This document shows positions 8,885 to 18,570 of a DNA stretch of 64,000 nt, one piece after another. Source of the DNA: Ignavibacteria bacterium. GTDB taxonomy: Bacteria; Bacteroidota; Ignavibacteria; Tepidaquicellales; OLB5. The DNA is taken from the NCBI GenBank assembly GCA_017303675.1, contig JAFLBX010000002.1, positions 496,001 to 560,000 on the forward strand, written 5' to 3'. The stretch's first letter is position 1; every line of letters starts with the position of its first letter. The position numbers and the translations under genes are program-made. The notes under the pieces were generated by a model. It worked only from the letters and a program-made list of their open reading frames with translations. It ran no database searches and was not told the origin of the DNA.

Positions 8885-9973
8885 TTGAAGCTATTTAAAG
8901 CAGAAGAAGGCAGCACAAGTCAGCTAATTCAGTTCTGCATAGGGTATTTTTTACTTTATGTAATAACGGGAATTTCTGTAAAATACTTTTTGGGAAGCCC
9001 TGAACAGGGATTCCCGGGTATGCCGGAGCTACATTACCTTGTATATAACACAATAGGCGGGAACCTCCTTGCGCTTGTTATAGTTTTGATGTTCAGATGG
9101 TACAGGATGCAGTCAAATTCTTACAGTATTTTTCTCGGCAGAAAAATTCCTTCTGAGCTCCTCTACATAATTCCGTCAGGAATTTGTACAGCAGTTGTTA
9201 TTCCAACAACTACTTTAATGTACACTTTGCCTATCAGTGTTATGGTAGCAATGGTTATTATGCGCGGCAGCATTATTGTTATAAGCAGGATAATTGATGC
9301 TATACAAATAAAGCAGGGAATACTTACTAAAAAAGTGTATTGGGAAGAAAATGCAGCTGTAATTTTTGCTGTTATTGCTGTTGCCGCAAATCTGGTTAAT
9401 ATGAAACCCGGCAGTTTTGATTTTATAGGCTCAACTGCTGCTATGACCATACTGACAAGTTACCTTATTGCTTATTCTATCAGGATTTATATAATGAATT
9501 ACTACAAGAACACCAGGGGCAAGGGTGTTAAACAGGATAATAAAGCTTTTTTTGCAATTGAACAGATAGCTGCAACTCTTTCCATGTTACTTGGCGGGAT
9601 AATAATTTATAATTCTATTGATCTTTTCGGGTGGAACATAGAGCAGGTCATTGAGTTCCGTGAAGCATTCAACACACCTGATAATTTATGGGAATGGGCA
9701 ATGATATCCGGTCTTGCATTCGGGCTGCTGGCTTTCTTTTCTGTATTTATATTCATGTTCAAAGGAAGAACTGCAACATTTGCGGGACTTGTGAACCGAT
9801 TAACATCACTTATAGCCGGAACGGCTGCCACGCTGATTTTCGCTGTTGTATTTGGAGGAAAGTATCCTGTTACAGAAGACTGGATCACCCTGGGATTTAT
9901 TTTAATTGCCGTTGCTTTTCTGACAAAAGCTGAAAAGAAACGTGCCCGTGAACTGAAACTTACAGGTAATTAA
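8885..9973 (+). CDS. DMT-like multi-pass membrane protein
   Basis: 362 residues with about ten hydrophobic segments alternating with short loops, resembling drug/metabolite transporter (EamA-type) proteins: an inverted repeat of about five helices each and an RGSIIVISRI segment in the first half. Starts with TTG immediately after the stop codon of the MFS gene; its own stop overlaps the start of the HAD phosphatase. Tight coupling suggests a joint role with that transporter. The family assignment comes from topology and general pattern; substrate unknown. Confidence 0.6.
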   Translation: MKLFKAEEGSTSQLIQFCIGYFLLYVITGISVKYFLGSPEQGFPGMPELHYLVYNTIGGNLLALVIVLMFRWYRMQSNSYSIFLGRKIPSELLYIIPSGICTAVVIPTTTLMYTLPISVMVAMVIMRGSIIVISRIIDAIQIKQGILTKKVYWEENAAVIFAVIAVAANLVNMKPGSFDFIGSTAAMTILTSYLIAYSIRIYIMNYYKNTRGKGVKQDNKAFFAIEQIAATLSMLLGGIIIYNSIDLFGWNIEQVIEFREAFNTPDNLWEWAMISGLAFGLLAFFSVFIFMFKGRTATFAGLVNRLTSLIAGTAATLIFAVVFGGKYPVTEDWITLGFILIAVAFLTKAEKKRARELKLTGN

Positions 9974-10620
9974 TGAAATATAAAAATATATTATTCGATC
10001 TGGACGGAACTATTACTGATTCAAGTCCGGGTATAATAAACTCATATCTTCATTCACTTGAAAAAACCGGGTTAGCTGAAAACGATATTAACAGGCTAAA
10101 AAGTTATATCGGCTCACCCTTAAGGGCATATTATACCGAAAGGCATAATATGAATGTAAATGATTCAGATACTGCAGTTAAACATTTCAGGGAGCATTAT
10201 TCAGTTACGGGAATTTTCGAAAATAATGTTTATCCGGGCATGGGTGAATTAATTGAAAAGCTGCACCGCTGCGGCTTTAAGCTTTTTATTGCCACATCAA
10301 AGCCGCTTCAGTTCGCAATAACTGTGCTTGATCATTTTAACCTGAAGGAGTATTTTATCAGCATTCACGGCTCTGATATGTCAGCAGATAATAAGCCTAA
10401 AGATAAGCTGATAGCTGACGTTTTGCTGATGAACGGATTGATTAAAAATGAAAGTATTATGATAGGGGACAGGTACCACGATATAAACGGGGCTAAACTC
10501 AATGGCATCGATTCACTAGCTGTAACCTATGGTTACGGCAGCAGGGGAGAGCTTGAACCGCTTAAACCTGAATTTTTAGTCTCCTCGTCTGCAGAAATTG
10601 AAAGAATTTTTTTCCCTTAA
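9973..10620 (+). CDS. HAD-superfamily phosphatase (phosphoglycolate phosphatase-like)
   Basis: 215 residues. HAD motif I is FDLDGTITDS (nucleophile and acid D9/D11), motif II is the TSKP segment, and motif IV is the GDRYHDINGA segment near residue 163. A helical cap lies between motifs I and II, as in subfamily IA enzymes such as Gph/PpaX. It hydrolyses a small phosphate ester, but the exact substrate is not predictable. It overlaps the preceding membrane protein gene by 1 nt (TAATG) and ends the MFS-DMT-HAD unit; a bidirectional terminator follows. Confidence 0.8.
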   Translation: MKYKNILFDLDGTITDSSPGIINSYLHSLEKTGLAENDINRLKSYIGSPLRAYYTERHNMNVNDSDTAVKHFREHYSVTGIFENNVYPGMGELIEKLHRCGFKLFIATSKPLQFAITVLDHFNLKEYFISIHGSDMSADNKPKDKLIADVLLMNGLIKNESIMIGDRYHDINGAKLNGIDSLAVTYGYGSRGELEPLKPEFLVSSSAEIERIFFP

Positions 10621-10656
10621 TGACAAAGAATTTAAACGGATAATATCATAAAATAA

Positions 10657-10688
10657 AAAAGGATAAGATTATTCAGCTTATCCCTTTT
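10657..10688. terminator. Bidirectional terminator between HAD gene and nuoL
   Basis: Stem AAAAGGATAAG / CTTATCC(c)TTTT with an 8-9 nt loop, flanked by A and T runs on opposite sides, so it can serve both convergent genes. Confidence 0.78.
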
Positions 10689-10744
10689 CTCCTCCTCTAA
10701 ATATCTCCTTATTAAAAAGATATCTAAAGTATAATCATTTTAAT

Positions 10745-12643
10745 TTACCTGAGCAGTATGTAAAGCAGTATTGCGACTATACCTGCTACGGATACAATTG
10801 CATAATCCTGAACAATACCTGTCTGGAGCTTGCGCCAGTCGAGCGAAAGGCTGTTAAAGAATTTAGCAGTACCGTTCACAGCGCCGTCAATTATTTTAAC
10901 ATCAAGTATCTTGTAAAATATTTCTGTCAGCCACATTAAAGGCGCAATAATTATCTTATTGTAAAGCTCATCAACTCTGTACTTATCGCGAAGCAGGTTG
11001 TAGAATCCGCCTGAGAATGCATCGAGCTTTTCGCCGGACTTGAACATCTTAAGTGAAATAAGTATTGCTATAACAGCTACAAGAACTGATGATACGATAA
11101 GCCCTATTTCAGTTGAAGCAACTACGTGATTTTCAGGAAGCAGCGCAAGCGCCGGAGCGAATACAGGCTCAAGCCAGTGTTCTATCAGGTTGGGTCCGAA
11201 TATATGCGGAATACCTATAAATCCGCCTATCACAGAAAGTACAGCAAGTATTATGAGCGGGAAAGTCATTAATGCCGGTGATTCATGCGGGTGAACATGT
11301 GCTTCATCATACCTTGGCTTGCCGTAGAATGTTAAAGCTATCAGGCGCCATACATAAAATGCTGTCATAAATGCGGTAAGCACTGCAATTGCGAATACAG
11401 GATAGTGTCCTGCAAAGAATAATTTAGATAGGATCTCATCTTTACTGAAAAATCCGCTGAACGGGGGAATACCTGAGATCGCAATTCCGCCCATTAAAAA
11501 TGTAAGGAATGTAATTTTCATTTTATTTTTTAAGCCGCCCATCTTTGTTACATCCTGCTCTTCGTGCATTCCGTGAATAACCGAGCCAGCACCGAGAAAC
11601 ATTAAAGCTTTAAAGAATGCATGCGTTGTAACGTGGAATATACCGGTTGAAAAAGCGCCTGCACCCATTGCCATGAACATGAATCCAAGCTGACTGACTG
11701 TTGAGTACGCAAGTATTTTTTTAATATCGTTCTGCGCAACTGCAATTGTTGCGGCCATAAAGGCTGTTAAGCAGCCTATTATCATAACAACTTCCATTGT
11801 GATGGGAGCTGATGCAAACAGCAGGGAAGTCCTGCCGATCATATATACACCGGCTGTTACCATTGTTGCGGCATGGATAAGCGCTGATACCGGGGTCGGA
11901 CCTGCCATAGCATCAGGCAGCCAAACATATAAAGGTATCTGCGCTGATTTACCAGTAGCGCCGACAAAAAGCAGTAATGTTATAATTGTGAACATTGAAA
12001 CCGGAACAGCTGAACCCGGAATTGCTGCATTGATGGCAGCGAAGTTCAGTGAACCGAAGCTCATAAATATAAAGAACATTGCAAGCATAAAACCAAAATC
12101 ACCAATACGGTTCACCCAGAAAGCTTTGTTAGCCGCATCACCAGCGAATTTCTTTTCATAAAAGAAGCCGATAAGTAAGTATGAACACAATCCAACGCCT
12201 TCCCAGCCAAGGAACATTAAAAGCATGTTATCACCAAGCACCAGGTTAAGCATAGCGAAAATGAAGAGGTTCAGGAATGCGAAGAATCTCGCAAAGCCTC
12301 TATCACCATGCATGTAGCCGATGGAATAAATATGAATAAGAAATCCGACGCCTGTTATAATTAAACACATTGTAACAGAAAGCGGATCAACAAGGTAAGC
12401 TGCGCTGATATTAAGTGAACCTGTTGTTATCCAGCTGAAAAGGGGAATGGTAATGCTGCGTGAGCCTTCAGGCAGTGAAGTAATATGCAGGTAAGCCATA
12501 ATTGTGATTATGAACGAACCTAATACCATTAATGAGCCTATTATACCTGAGACTTTTTCATTTTTTATTTTAGTGCCAAACAGGCCATTGATCAAAAATC
12601 CGACTAAAGGTAAAACCGTGATTAAATAGAAGTACTCTACCAT
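10745..12643 (-). CDS. nuoL: NADH-quinone oxidoreductase subunit L
   Basis: 632 residues, multi-pass, matching the usual NuoL length. Antiporter-like core segments include [57 protein letters not shown] and [28 protein letters not shown], with the long lateral helix and extra C-terminal helix characteristic of subunit L. It is one of the proton-translocating membrane-arm subunits of respiratory complex I. Overlaps nuoK by 7 nt, but nuoM and nuoN are not adjacent: they sit at about 44.3-45.8 kb and 23.0-24.4 kb. Confidence 0.95.
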   Translation of the reverse strand: MVEYFYLITVLPLVGFLINGLFGTKIKNEKVSGIIGSLMVLGSFIITIMAYLHITSLPEGSRSITIPLFSWITTGSLNISAAYLVDPLSVTMCLIITGVGFLIHIYSIGYMHGDRGFARFFAFLNLFIFAMLNLVLGDNMLLMFLGWEGVGLCSYLLIGFFYEKKFAGDAANKAFWVNRIGDFGFMLAMFFIFMSFGSLNFAAINAAIPGSAVPVSMFTIITLLLFVGATGKSAQIPLYVWLPDAMAGPTPVSALIHAATMVTAGVYMIGRTSLLFASAPITMEVVMIIGCLTAFMAATIAVAQNDIKKILAYSTVSQLGFMFMAMGAGAFSTGIFHVTTHAFFKALMFLGAGSVIHGMHEEQDVTKMGGLKNKMKITFLTFLMGGIAISGIPPFSGFFSKDEILSKLFFAGHYPVFAIAVLTAFMTAFYVWRLIALTFYGKPRYDEAHVHPHESPALMTFPLIILAVLSVIGGFIGIPHIFGPNLIEHWLEPVFAPALALLPENHVVASTEIGLIVSSVLVAVIAILISLKMFKSGEKLDAFSGGFYNLLRDKYRVDELYNKIIIAPLMWLTEIFYKILDVKIIDGAVNGTAKFFNSLSLDWRKLQTGIVQDYAIVSVAGIVAILLYILLR

Positions 12644-12936
12644 TTTAAAATATTAATTTCATCCAGGTTAATTGTTGATTTATTGCGGTAAAGGGCTATA
12701 ATGATAGCCAGTCCGATAGCAGCTTCAGCTGCGGCAACTGTCATAATAAAAAATACGAATATCTGCCCGTTTAGATTCCCAAGGAATGATGAGAATGAAA
12801 CGAATACCAGATTAACTGAATTGAGCATAAGCTCAATACACATAAATACAACTATCGCATTTCTGCGCGTTAAAACTCCGATTACTCCGATCGAAAATAA
12901 AAGGAGCGCCAGTATTAAGTAGAAATTTAGTTCCAT
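12637..12936 (-). CDS. nuoK: NADH-quinone oxidoreductase subunit K
   Basis: 99 residues, the usual NuoK length, with three transmembrane helices. Conserved segments are [27 protein letters not shown] (with the membrane glutamate of the proton path in IELMLN) and [17 protein letters not shown]. It overlaps the start of nuoL, consistent with an operon whose other genes (J and upstream) are absent here. The 470 nt upstream, to the start of the next gene, hold no convincing coding sequence. Confidence 0.95.
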   Translation of the reverse strand: MELNFYLILALLLFSIGVIGVLTRRNAIVVFMCIELMLNSVNLVFVSFSSFLGNLNGQIFVFFIMTVAAAEAAIGLAIIIALYRNKSTINLDEINILKW

Positions 12937-13372
12937 TTACAAAAATAACAGAAATTCAGCATTTTATCAATTTATTTAGTGAAATAATTAAAAATATTTA
13001 AAAAATAAATGAGAGCTGCTGTATTGCTAATGCAGATCAAGTTCATTTAAGATATAGAATAAGAATAGTTTATATTTAGCACTAATAATTATTCATTAAT
13101 ATATTTTGATAACAAACTGTTTACATACAAAATCAGATGAATAAAATTATCCGGTATAAAAATAAGGCAACTCACAGATAGTAAAAGGGAACAGGCTGAA
13201 ACAGAAACCGAAAGTTATCAACAAATCGCATAAATAAACATAACATTCAACTTTACATAATATATATTATTTCTCAATTTATCCACAATATGTGAAAATG
13301 CTGTGTTTTTGGATAATTCCGCATACCGTAAATTTGGGGTTTTAGATGATTGCTTTTATAGTTTCGGTTAAT
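12937..13372. other. AT-rich gene-free divergent intergenic region
   Basis: About 440 nt between the divergent nuoK and a small secreted-protein gene. It is very AT-rich, with stops in all frames. A TATTTTTG (-7-like) sequence lies at 12940-12947 on the minus strand but is probably too near the nuoK start to be its promoter. No RNA gene or riboswitch was recognised. Confidence 0.5.
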
Positions 13373-13380
13373 TACTTTTG
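13373..13380 (+). promoter_or_regulatory. Bacteroidetes-type -7 promoter element (TACTTTTG)
   Basis: Matches TAnnTTTG and ends 26 nt before the likely ATG of the small secreted-protein gene. Confidence 0.4.
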
Positions 13381-13406
13381 ATGTGTTAAATAATCTAATT
13401 GTATAT

Positions 13407-13877
13407 ATGTATAAATATTTTTTCATCTCTATAATATTCTTCGCTTCTTTATTTACCTGCAGTACCAATGCACAAAATGACTGGAAAGCCGAATGGCAAT
13501 TCGCCCTGGCAAAGCTTGATTCAATGTTTTACCGTGAACAGGCTCAGTTCAGGCTCATGCAAAGCTATCAGAATGACGCTACTGAGGAATTGATATTAAA
13601 GGATATCGATACTTTAAATGTATTCGTAAATGATGTAAATGCCCACATAGATTATGCCAATAATTTCAAGTTCAATACTGATGCTGATGTTTTAAACGCA
13701 TCAGAAACGATTAAGCTGAAAGTTGACGGCTTAAAGGAATATTTTGAGCAATGCAGGATGCAAATTCACGTAAATAACAACATTTTACAGAAAAAGCTTA
13801 AAAACGAGTCTTTGGACTTTAAAGTCAAACAAATTGACGAACTGAAGCTTGGTAATTACGCGCCTGTATTGAAATAG
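13407..13877 (+). CDS. Small secreted protein of unknown function
   Basis: About 156 residues from the ATG at 13407, preferred over the in-frame GTG at 13383 because it places a clean signal peptide (MYKYFFISIIFFASLFT..NAQ) at the N-terminus. The mature part is mostly polar and helical with no cysteines in a recognisable motif; a C-terminal lysine-rich helix ends in NYAPVLK. No family was recognised. It stands alone between the nuo genes and the GTPase gene, with a TAnnTTTG element just upstream. Confidence 0.6.
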   Translation: MYKYFFISIIFFASLFTCSTNAQNDWKAEWQFALAKLDSMFYREQAQFRLMQSYQNDATEELILKDIDTLNVFVNDVNAHIDYANNFKFNTDADVLNASETIKLKVDGLKEYFEQCRMQIHVNNNILQKKLKNESLDFKVKQIDELKLGNYAPVLK

Positions 13878-14028
13878 CAACTAATTCTGAGCGAACTTTG
13901 TGAGAGAAGAATCTCAATTTAAGCGCAAGACCTGAATAGTTTTGCATTTAACTATTAATACACATACCAAACCATAAGCAAGATCCGTAAATTTGTTTAG
14001 TTTTTTATCCTGTCTAAACTCCTAATAA

Positions 14029-14050
14029 GATCCTTCACTTCGTTCAGGAT
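14029..14050. repeat. Short dispersed palindromic repeat, class I copy 1
   Basis: Core CCTTCACTTCGTTCAGG flanked by GAT and AT. Related copies occur at 25411-25429, 33476-33497 and 49038-49060 in this window, always between genes. Confidence 0.7.
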
Positions 14051-14096
14051 TCACGCATTTATGACTTAAATCATAGTTGGTAATGACCTTAAGTGC

Positions 14097-14104
14097 TATA
14101 TTTG
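14097..14104 (+). promoter_or_regulatory. Bacteroidetes-type promoter (TTGG ... TATATTTG)
   Basis: TATATTTG at 14097-14104 is an exact TAnnTTTG match, with a TTGG at 14077-14080 that could be the -33 element. It lies 30 nt before the GTPase start codon. Confidence 0.5.
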
Positions 14105-14133
14105 TATAAGTTACTAATATAAATTCTACCAAA

Positions 14134-15468
14134 ATGACTAAAATAAATGTATTGATCATGGGTGCTGCTGGTAGAGATTTCCATAACTTCAATGTTGTTT
14201 ACAGAAATAACCCTTTATACAACGTTGTAGCATTCACAGCAACACAGATCCCAAATATCGAAGGCCGTAAATACCCGGCAAGCCTTGCCGGCAAGCTGTA
14301 TCCTAAAGGAATCCCAATTTTTCCGGAATCAGACCTGCTTGATCTGATCAAAAAATTCAACGTTAACCAGGTTATATTTTCTTATTCAGATGTCCCCTTC
14401 AGCTATGTTATGCAGAAAGGCGCAATAGTTAACGCAGCGGGAGCCGATTTTATTACACTTGGCGCGGCAGATACTATGGTCAAATCAATTAAGCCCGTTG
14501 TTGCAGTGGTAGCAAGCCGAACGGGAGCCGGAAAAAGCCAGACATCACGCAAAGTTGTTGATGTATTGCAGAAACTTGGCAAAAAGACCGTTTCAGTAAG
14601 GCATCCAATGCCTTATGGCGATCTTGCAAAGCAGAAAGTTCAGCGGTTTGCGGCTATCAGCGACCTGAAAAAGCATGATTGCACCATCGAAGAAATGGAA
14701 GAATACGAGCCGCATATTTCCAGAGGCAATGTTATATATGCCGGTGTTGATTACGAAGCTATACTCCGTGATGCTGAAAAAGAAGCTGATATTGTTATCT
14801 GGGATGGCGGAAATAATGATATGTCATTTTATAAAGCCGATCTTACTATCACAGTTGTTGACCCTCACCGCGCCGGACATGAAATGAGCTACTACCCCGG
14901 AAGAACAAATATTCATCTTGCAGATGTGGTAGTTATTAATAAAATAGATTCAGCTAACTTAGAACAAATTAATACAGTTAGAGAAAATGTTCTAAAGCTG
15001 AATCCCGCAGCTAAAATTGTAGAAGCAGCCTCCCCTATTTCACTTGAAAATCCAAATGATATTAAGTTAATTCGTGGTAAGAAAGTTCTGGTTGTTGAAG
15101 ACGGTCCCACATTAACGCATGGTGAAATGAAATACGGCGCCGGCACAATTGCCGCTCAGAAGTTCGAAGCTGCCGAAGTAATTGACCCGAGACCTTATGC
15201 AGTTAAGAGCATAAAAGATACTTACGATAAATATCCCGGTATCGGAATACTCTTACCGGCTATGGGATACGGTGATAAACAGATGAAGGACCTTGAGGCG
15301 ACCATTAACAAGATACCATGTGATGCGGTTATTATCGGAACACCGATCGATCTGAGGCGTGTTATCAAGATTAATAAGCCGGCTGTAAGGATAGATTATG
15401 ACCTTCAGGAAGTCGGCAGGCCGGACTTGACACAGATATTGACTGATTTCGTTAAAAAATACAAATAA
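14134..15468 (+). CDS. Cyclic 2,3-diphosphoglycerate synthetase-like P-loop protein
   Basis: 444 residues, cytosolic. An N-terminal Rossmann-like part (MGAAGRDFHNFN at 9-20) is followed by a P-loop NTPase domain with Walker A SRTGAGKS at 128-135, IVIWDGGNND near 220-229 and an NKID base-recognition motif at 269-272. This matches the cyclic 2,3-diphosphoglycerate synthetase family, named after archaeal enzymes; the bacterial members are mostly uncharacterised and annotated as GTPases. It sits directly upstream of a carbamoyltransferase in the same direction with almost no gap, so a joint role is possible. Family assignment is fairly firm; the reaction in this bacterium is not. Confidence 0.75.
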   Translation: MTKINVLIMGAAGRDFHNFNVVYRNNPLYNVVAFTATQIPNIEGRKYPASLAGKLYPKGIPIFPESDLLDLIKKFNVNQVIFSYSDVPFSYVMQKGAIVNAAGADFITLGAADTMVKSIKPVVAVVASRTGAGKSQTSRKVVDVLQKLGKKTVSVRHPMPYGDLAKQKVQRFAAISDLKKHDCTIEEMEEYEPHISRGNVIYAGVDYEAILRDAEKEADIVIWDGGNNDMSFYKADLTITVVDPHRAGHEMSYYPGRTNIHLADVVVINKIDSANLEQINTVRENVLKLNPAAKIVEAASPISLENPNDIKLIRGKKVLVVEDGPTLTHGEMKYGAGTIAAQKFEAAEVIDPRPYAVKSIKDTYDKYPGIGILLPAMGYGDKQMKDLEATINKIPCDAVIIGTPIDLRRVIKINKPAVRIDYDLQEVGRPDLTQILTDFVKKYK

Positions 15469-15508
15469 ACTTTAAGCTACGGTAAAAAAGATCACACAAA
15501 AAAGTAAA

Positions 15509-16546
15509 ATAAATACCTGGGGAGAAGCTGAAAAGCTGAGCGAAAAAAAACGGCTTAAGCTTCTTTCCTCAGGGAGAATATACCATGTACTTTCCGCTCA
15601 GCAGTTCAGCCGAAGTGAGCTTTACGGACTGTTTGAGCTTGCTGACCGCATCAGAAAAATAGCCAAAAGCAAAGACGGGCTTGATTTTCTGCAGTCTATA
15701 CTCTCACATAAGCGCGCAGTGCTGTATTTCGCACAGCCTTCAACCCGCACATACCTCTCATTCAACAATGCATGCCAGATACTCGGAATTAAAACCAGCG
15801 ATATGCGTTCAGCAGGTTATTCCAGCGAAGTTAAGGGCGAATCCATCGAGGATACCCTTGAGACCATGCACTCATACACTGATATGATAATAATGCGCCA
15901 TGTTGAGGAGAATCTCGCTGAAAAAGCTGCGCTGATGTTCAATAATTCAGATAAGCCTATACCGATAATTAATGCAGGTTCAGGACCGCATGAGCACCCA
16001 ACACAGGCATTGCTTGATGTTTACACGCTATGCAGGGCGTTTAAAGGCAAGGTTAAGAACAAGACTATAGCATTTATCGGTGATCTTAAGCGCGGCAGAG
16101 CTGTGCGTTCATTGGTTTATATGCTGAGCAATTTTGATGGTATTAAATTTGTGTTTTTATCACCTGAGGAGCTAAAAATCCCGGATGATATCAGGGCGTA
16201 TTTGCTTAAGGAAAAGATAAGTTTTGAAGAATCAGATAACCTTGAAAAATACATCAAAAAAGCGGATGTATTTTATTATACAAGGATTCAGGATGAATAT
16301 GATAAGCAGCATGAGTCGAAAACCATAGATTACACAACATTTTACCTTAAAACGGCATTATTGCATCAAATGAAGCCGAATGCGGTAATTCTGCACCCGC
16401 TCCCCCGCCGGAATGAGATTCCCCCGGAGATAGATAAAGACCAGCGCGCATGGTACTGGAAGCAGGAAGTCAATGGCCTTTGGATGCGTACGGCGCTCAT
16501 TGCGCACATCTTCAAAGAAGATGGATATATCCTGAACTATAAATAG
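15509..16546 (+). CDS. pyrB: Aspartate carbamoyltransferase, start codon non-canonical or lost
   Basis: The frame is open from 15476 (after a TAA at 15473) to 16546. It carries the ATCase signature residues: QPSTRTYLSF (carbamoyl-phosphate loop), EVKGES (the K84 equivalent), MRH, EHPTQALLD, GDLKRGRAVRSL (R167 equivalent), TRIQDEY (R229/Q231 equivalents) and HPLPRRNEI. Homology clearly begins upstream at GRIYHVLSAQQFSR, yet no ATG, GTG or TTG occurs in frame before a GTG at 15719, which would delete the first domain half. Candidate starts are ATC (15491), ATA (15509) or CTG (15536, after GGGGAG). The ATA is an arbitrary choice here. Predicted to make carbamoyl-aspartate for pyrimidines. Confidence 0.8.
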   Translation: MNTWGEAEKLSEKKRLKLLSSGRIYHVLSAQQFSRSELYGLFELADRIRKIAKSKDGLDFLQSILSHKRAVLYFAQPSTRTYLSFNNACQILGIKTSDMRSAGYSSEVKGESIEDTLETMHSYTDMIIMRHVEENLAEKAALMFNNSDKPIPIINAGSGPHEHPTQALLDVYTLCRAFKGKVKNKTIAFIGDLKRGRAVRSLVYMLSNFDGIKFVFLSPEELKIPDDIRAYLLKEKISFEESDNLEKYIKKADVFYYTRIQDEYDKQHESKTIDYTTFYLKTALLHQMKPNAVILHPLPRRNEIPPEIDKDQRAWYWKQEVNGLWMRTALIAHIFKEDGYILNYK

Positions 16547-16570
16547 CTAAGTGTATTATATATAAACATA

Positions 16571-16595
16571 AAAGCCTCTGATGTTAGAGGCTTTT
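16571..16595 (+). terminator. Terminator after carbamoyltransferase gene
   Basis: Stem AAAGCCTCT / AGAGGCTTT with a 6-nt loop and a following T-rich stretch, 24 nt after the stop codon. Confidence 0.8.
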
Positions 16596-16664
16596 ATAGT
16601 ATATATGGCTGTCCTATCTATTTTCTTATTTCTAATTTATTGGTTCGGGAAATTATCAAAATTG

Positions 16665-16694
16665 TAACCACGAATTACACAAATTACACGAAAT
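16665..16694. repeat. Dispersed CACGAATT repeat, copy 1
   Basis: A 30-nt block beginning TAACCACGAATTACACA and ending TTACACGAAAT. A copy with about three differences is at 25593-25622. Located in the roughly 300-nt gene-free gap before the BNR protein gene; nothing else was recognised there. Confidence 0.6.
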
Positions 16695-16846
16695 CGATAA
16701 TTTCGAAATTGAAAACACTAATAATAGTAACAAAATAAAAAAGTTACTGGGATTATCAAATTTAATTTTATATTCTGATTGAATTGTAATTAGTATGCAA
16801 TAGATGTATTTTAATCTGCACATAACAAAATTTTATAAAATAAAAT

Positions 16847-18496
16847 ATGATTTATTTGCGTGTAACTATCATTAGCCTTTCACTTATCATTACTTTATTA
16901 CAGTTTCATCAAAGAACTTACAGCACTGATAAATTTAATAAATCTACATTCAATATTAGTCCAAGCTACAGGGTTCTTCCTTCTGATTCAGTTTCTCAGA
17001 CAGAAACTAATATTACAGTTCATCCGCACAATCCTGATATTATATTCAGCGCATTTAATACAAAAGTCTTTAACTCATACATTCTAGGGTCTTCTATTAG
17101 TACAAATGGAGGTATTAACTGGTTCGGCACCAATGCTTTTGCACCATTTTCAAATGCTGCATTTGATCCTGCACCAATTATAGATATAAACGGTGTTATG
17201 CTTTACATAGCAATAGCTAATACTACAGGAAACAATTATGGCGCAGTTTGTTCATATTCTACTAACAACGGTTTTACATGGTCAGATAAAATAGTCATTC
17301 AGGAGAGAAGCGCTGATAAAATTTTGGCTGGTATAGATAATTCTTTATTAAGCCCATTTTACGGAAGGACTTATGCAGTCTGGTCAAATTATCTTACTGT
17401 TCCGATTTCAGCTGCTTTATCTTTTACTGCTAATAACGGATTAAACTGGACAGTTCCTAAACAGATTAATACTGTTATTACAGGTCACTATCCCGGTGGA
17501 TGTGAAGTAGCAACGGGTATAAACGGTGAGGTTTATGTTTGCTGGGCTTCTAAAATAACTTTTGCACCTCTAAATGAAGACTTTATTGCATTTAGCAAGT
17601 CGACAGATGGAGGTATTAACTGGCAGCCAACCGATACTGCATTGAATATTAACGGTATATTAAAATCAAATTTTAACGGATGGGGAATCCGTGTAAACTC
17701 AAACCCAAGAATAGCTGTTGATAAGAGCGGCGGGCCATTTAATGGACGAGTGTATATTGTAACTTCTTCATATAACTTACAGCCAGCCGGAAGCGATGCA
17801 GATATTATATTATGTTATTCATCAAATTCAGGCGTTACATGGTCTCCGGGTATAAAAGTAAATCAGGACCCGCTGAATAACGGTAAAGTACAGTTTTTCC
17901 CTGCAATCTGTGTTGATCAGTATGGCGGAATAAATATTACGTTTTATGATAACAGAAATTTTCCTTCTGTTGGAGATTCTTGCGAAACATTTATGGCTCG
18001 GTCTACCGATGGCGGAGAAACATGGAATGATTTTAAAGTGAGCGGCCATGCATGGCTGGTAAAATCGGAACAAGGTTCACCCGGTTATATGGGAGACTAT
18101 ATCGGTATAACTGCAGCCGGTGATAAAATTCGGCCAATTTGGTTTGACGATAAATCAGGAATACATCAGGCATGGACCTGTGAAGTAACTATTAAACCTA
18201 TTGGAATAACACAGATTAACAGTAATGTGCCAATGAAATCTCAGCTGAAACAAAATTACCCTAATCCATTTAATCCCACTACTGTAATTGAATTTAATAT
18301 AAATAAACCCGGAATGATACATTTAAGTATTTATGATATAAATGGAAAATTGATTGATCAATTACTGAACCAAAACTTAAATGCCGGTGAATACCGAATA
18401 ATTTATAATGCAAATAAGCTTTCAAGCGGATTATATTTTTATAAATTAAACACCCAAAACTTTATTGAAACAAAAAAAATGCTTTTACTGAAATAA
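16847..18496 (+). CDS. BNR/sialidase-fold T9SS secreted protein
   Basis: 549 residues. The signal peptide is hydrophobic from residue 5 to about 20. The body has repeated Asp-box motifs typical of sialidase-like propellers: STNGGINWF, STNNGFTWS, STDGGINWQ, SSNSGVTWS and STDGGETWN. The C-terminal sorting domain opens LKQNYPNPFNPTT and ends KKMLLLK. Asp-box propellers occur in sialidases and in many non-enzymatic surface proteins, and a full sialidase catalytic set was not identified, so an enzymatic role is not claimed. Closely similar in design to the protein at 41.0-42.7 kb. Confidence 0.83.
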   Translation: MIYLRVTIISLSLIITLLQFHQRTYSTDKFNKSTFNISPSYRVLPSDSVSQTETNITVHPHNPDIIFSAFNTKVFNSYILGSSISTNGGINWFGTNAFAPFSNAAFDPAPIIDINGVMLYIAIANTTGNNYGAVCSYSTNNGFTWSDKIVIQERSADKILAGIDNSLLSPFYGRTYAVWSNYLTVPISAALSFTANNGLNWTVPKQINTVITGHYPGGCEVATGINGEVYVCWASKITFAPLNEDFIAFSKSTDGGINWQPTDTALNINGILKSNFNGWGIRVNSNPRIAVDKSGGPFNGRVYIVTSSYNLQPAGSDADIILCYSSNSGVTWSPGIKVNQDPLNNGKVQFFPAICVDQYGGINITFYDNRNFPSVGDSCETFMARSTDGGETWNDFKVSGHAWLVKSEQGSPGYMGDYIGITAAGDKIRPIWFDDKSGIHQAWTCEVTIKPIGITQINSNVPMKSQLKQNYPNPFNPTTVIEFNINKPGMIHLSIYDINGKLIDQLLNQNLNAGEYRIIYNANKLSSGLYFYKLNTQNFIETKKMLLLK

Positions 18497-18570
18497 AATT
18501 GAATTAATTAACCTTTAATAACAATTTTAAAATATTATAAAATCTTTAATATTGTTTAATTTTTAATTAT

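Noticed and set aside
12937-13382. Possible riboswitch or small RNA in the long divergent gap
   Set aside because: No recognisable aptamer, strong hairpin or terminator within it.
16847-18496. Functional sialidase annotation for BNR proteins
   Set aside because: Asp-box repeats show the fold only; a full catalytic arginine/tyrosine set was not traced.
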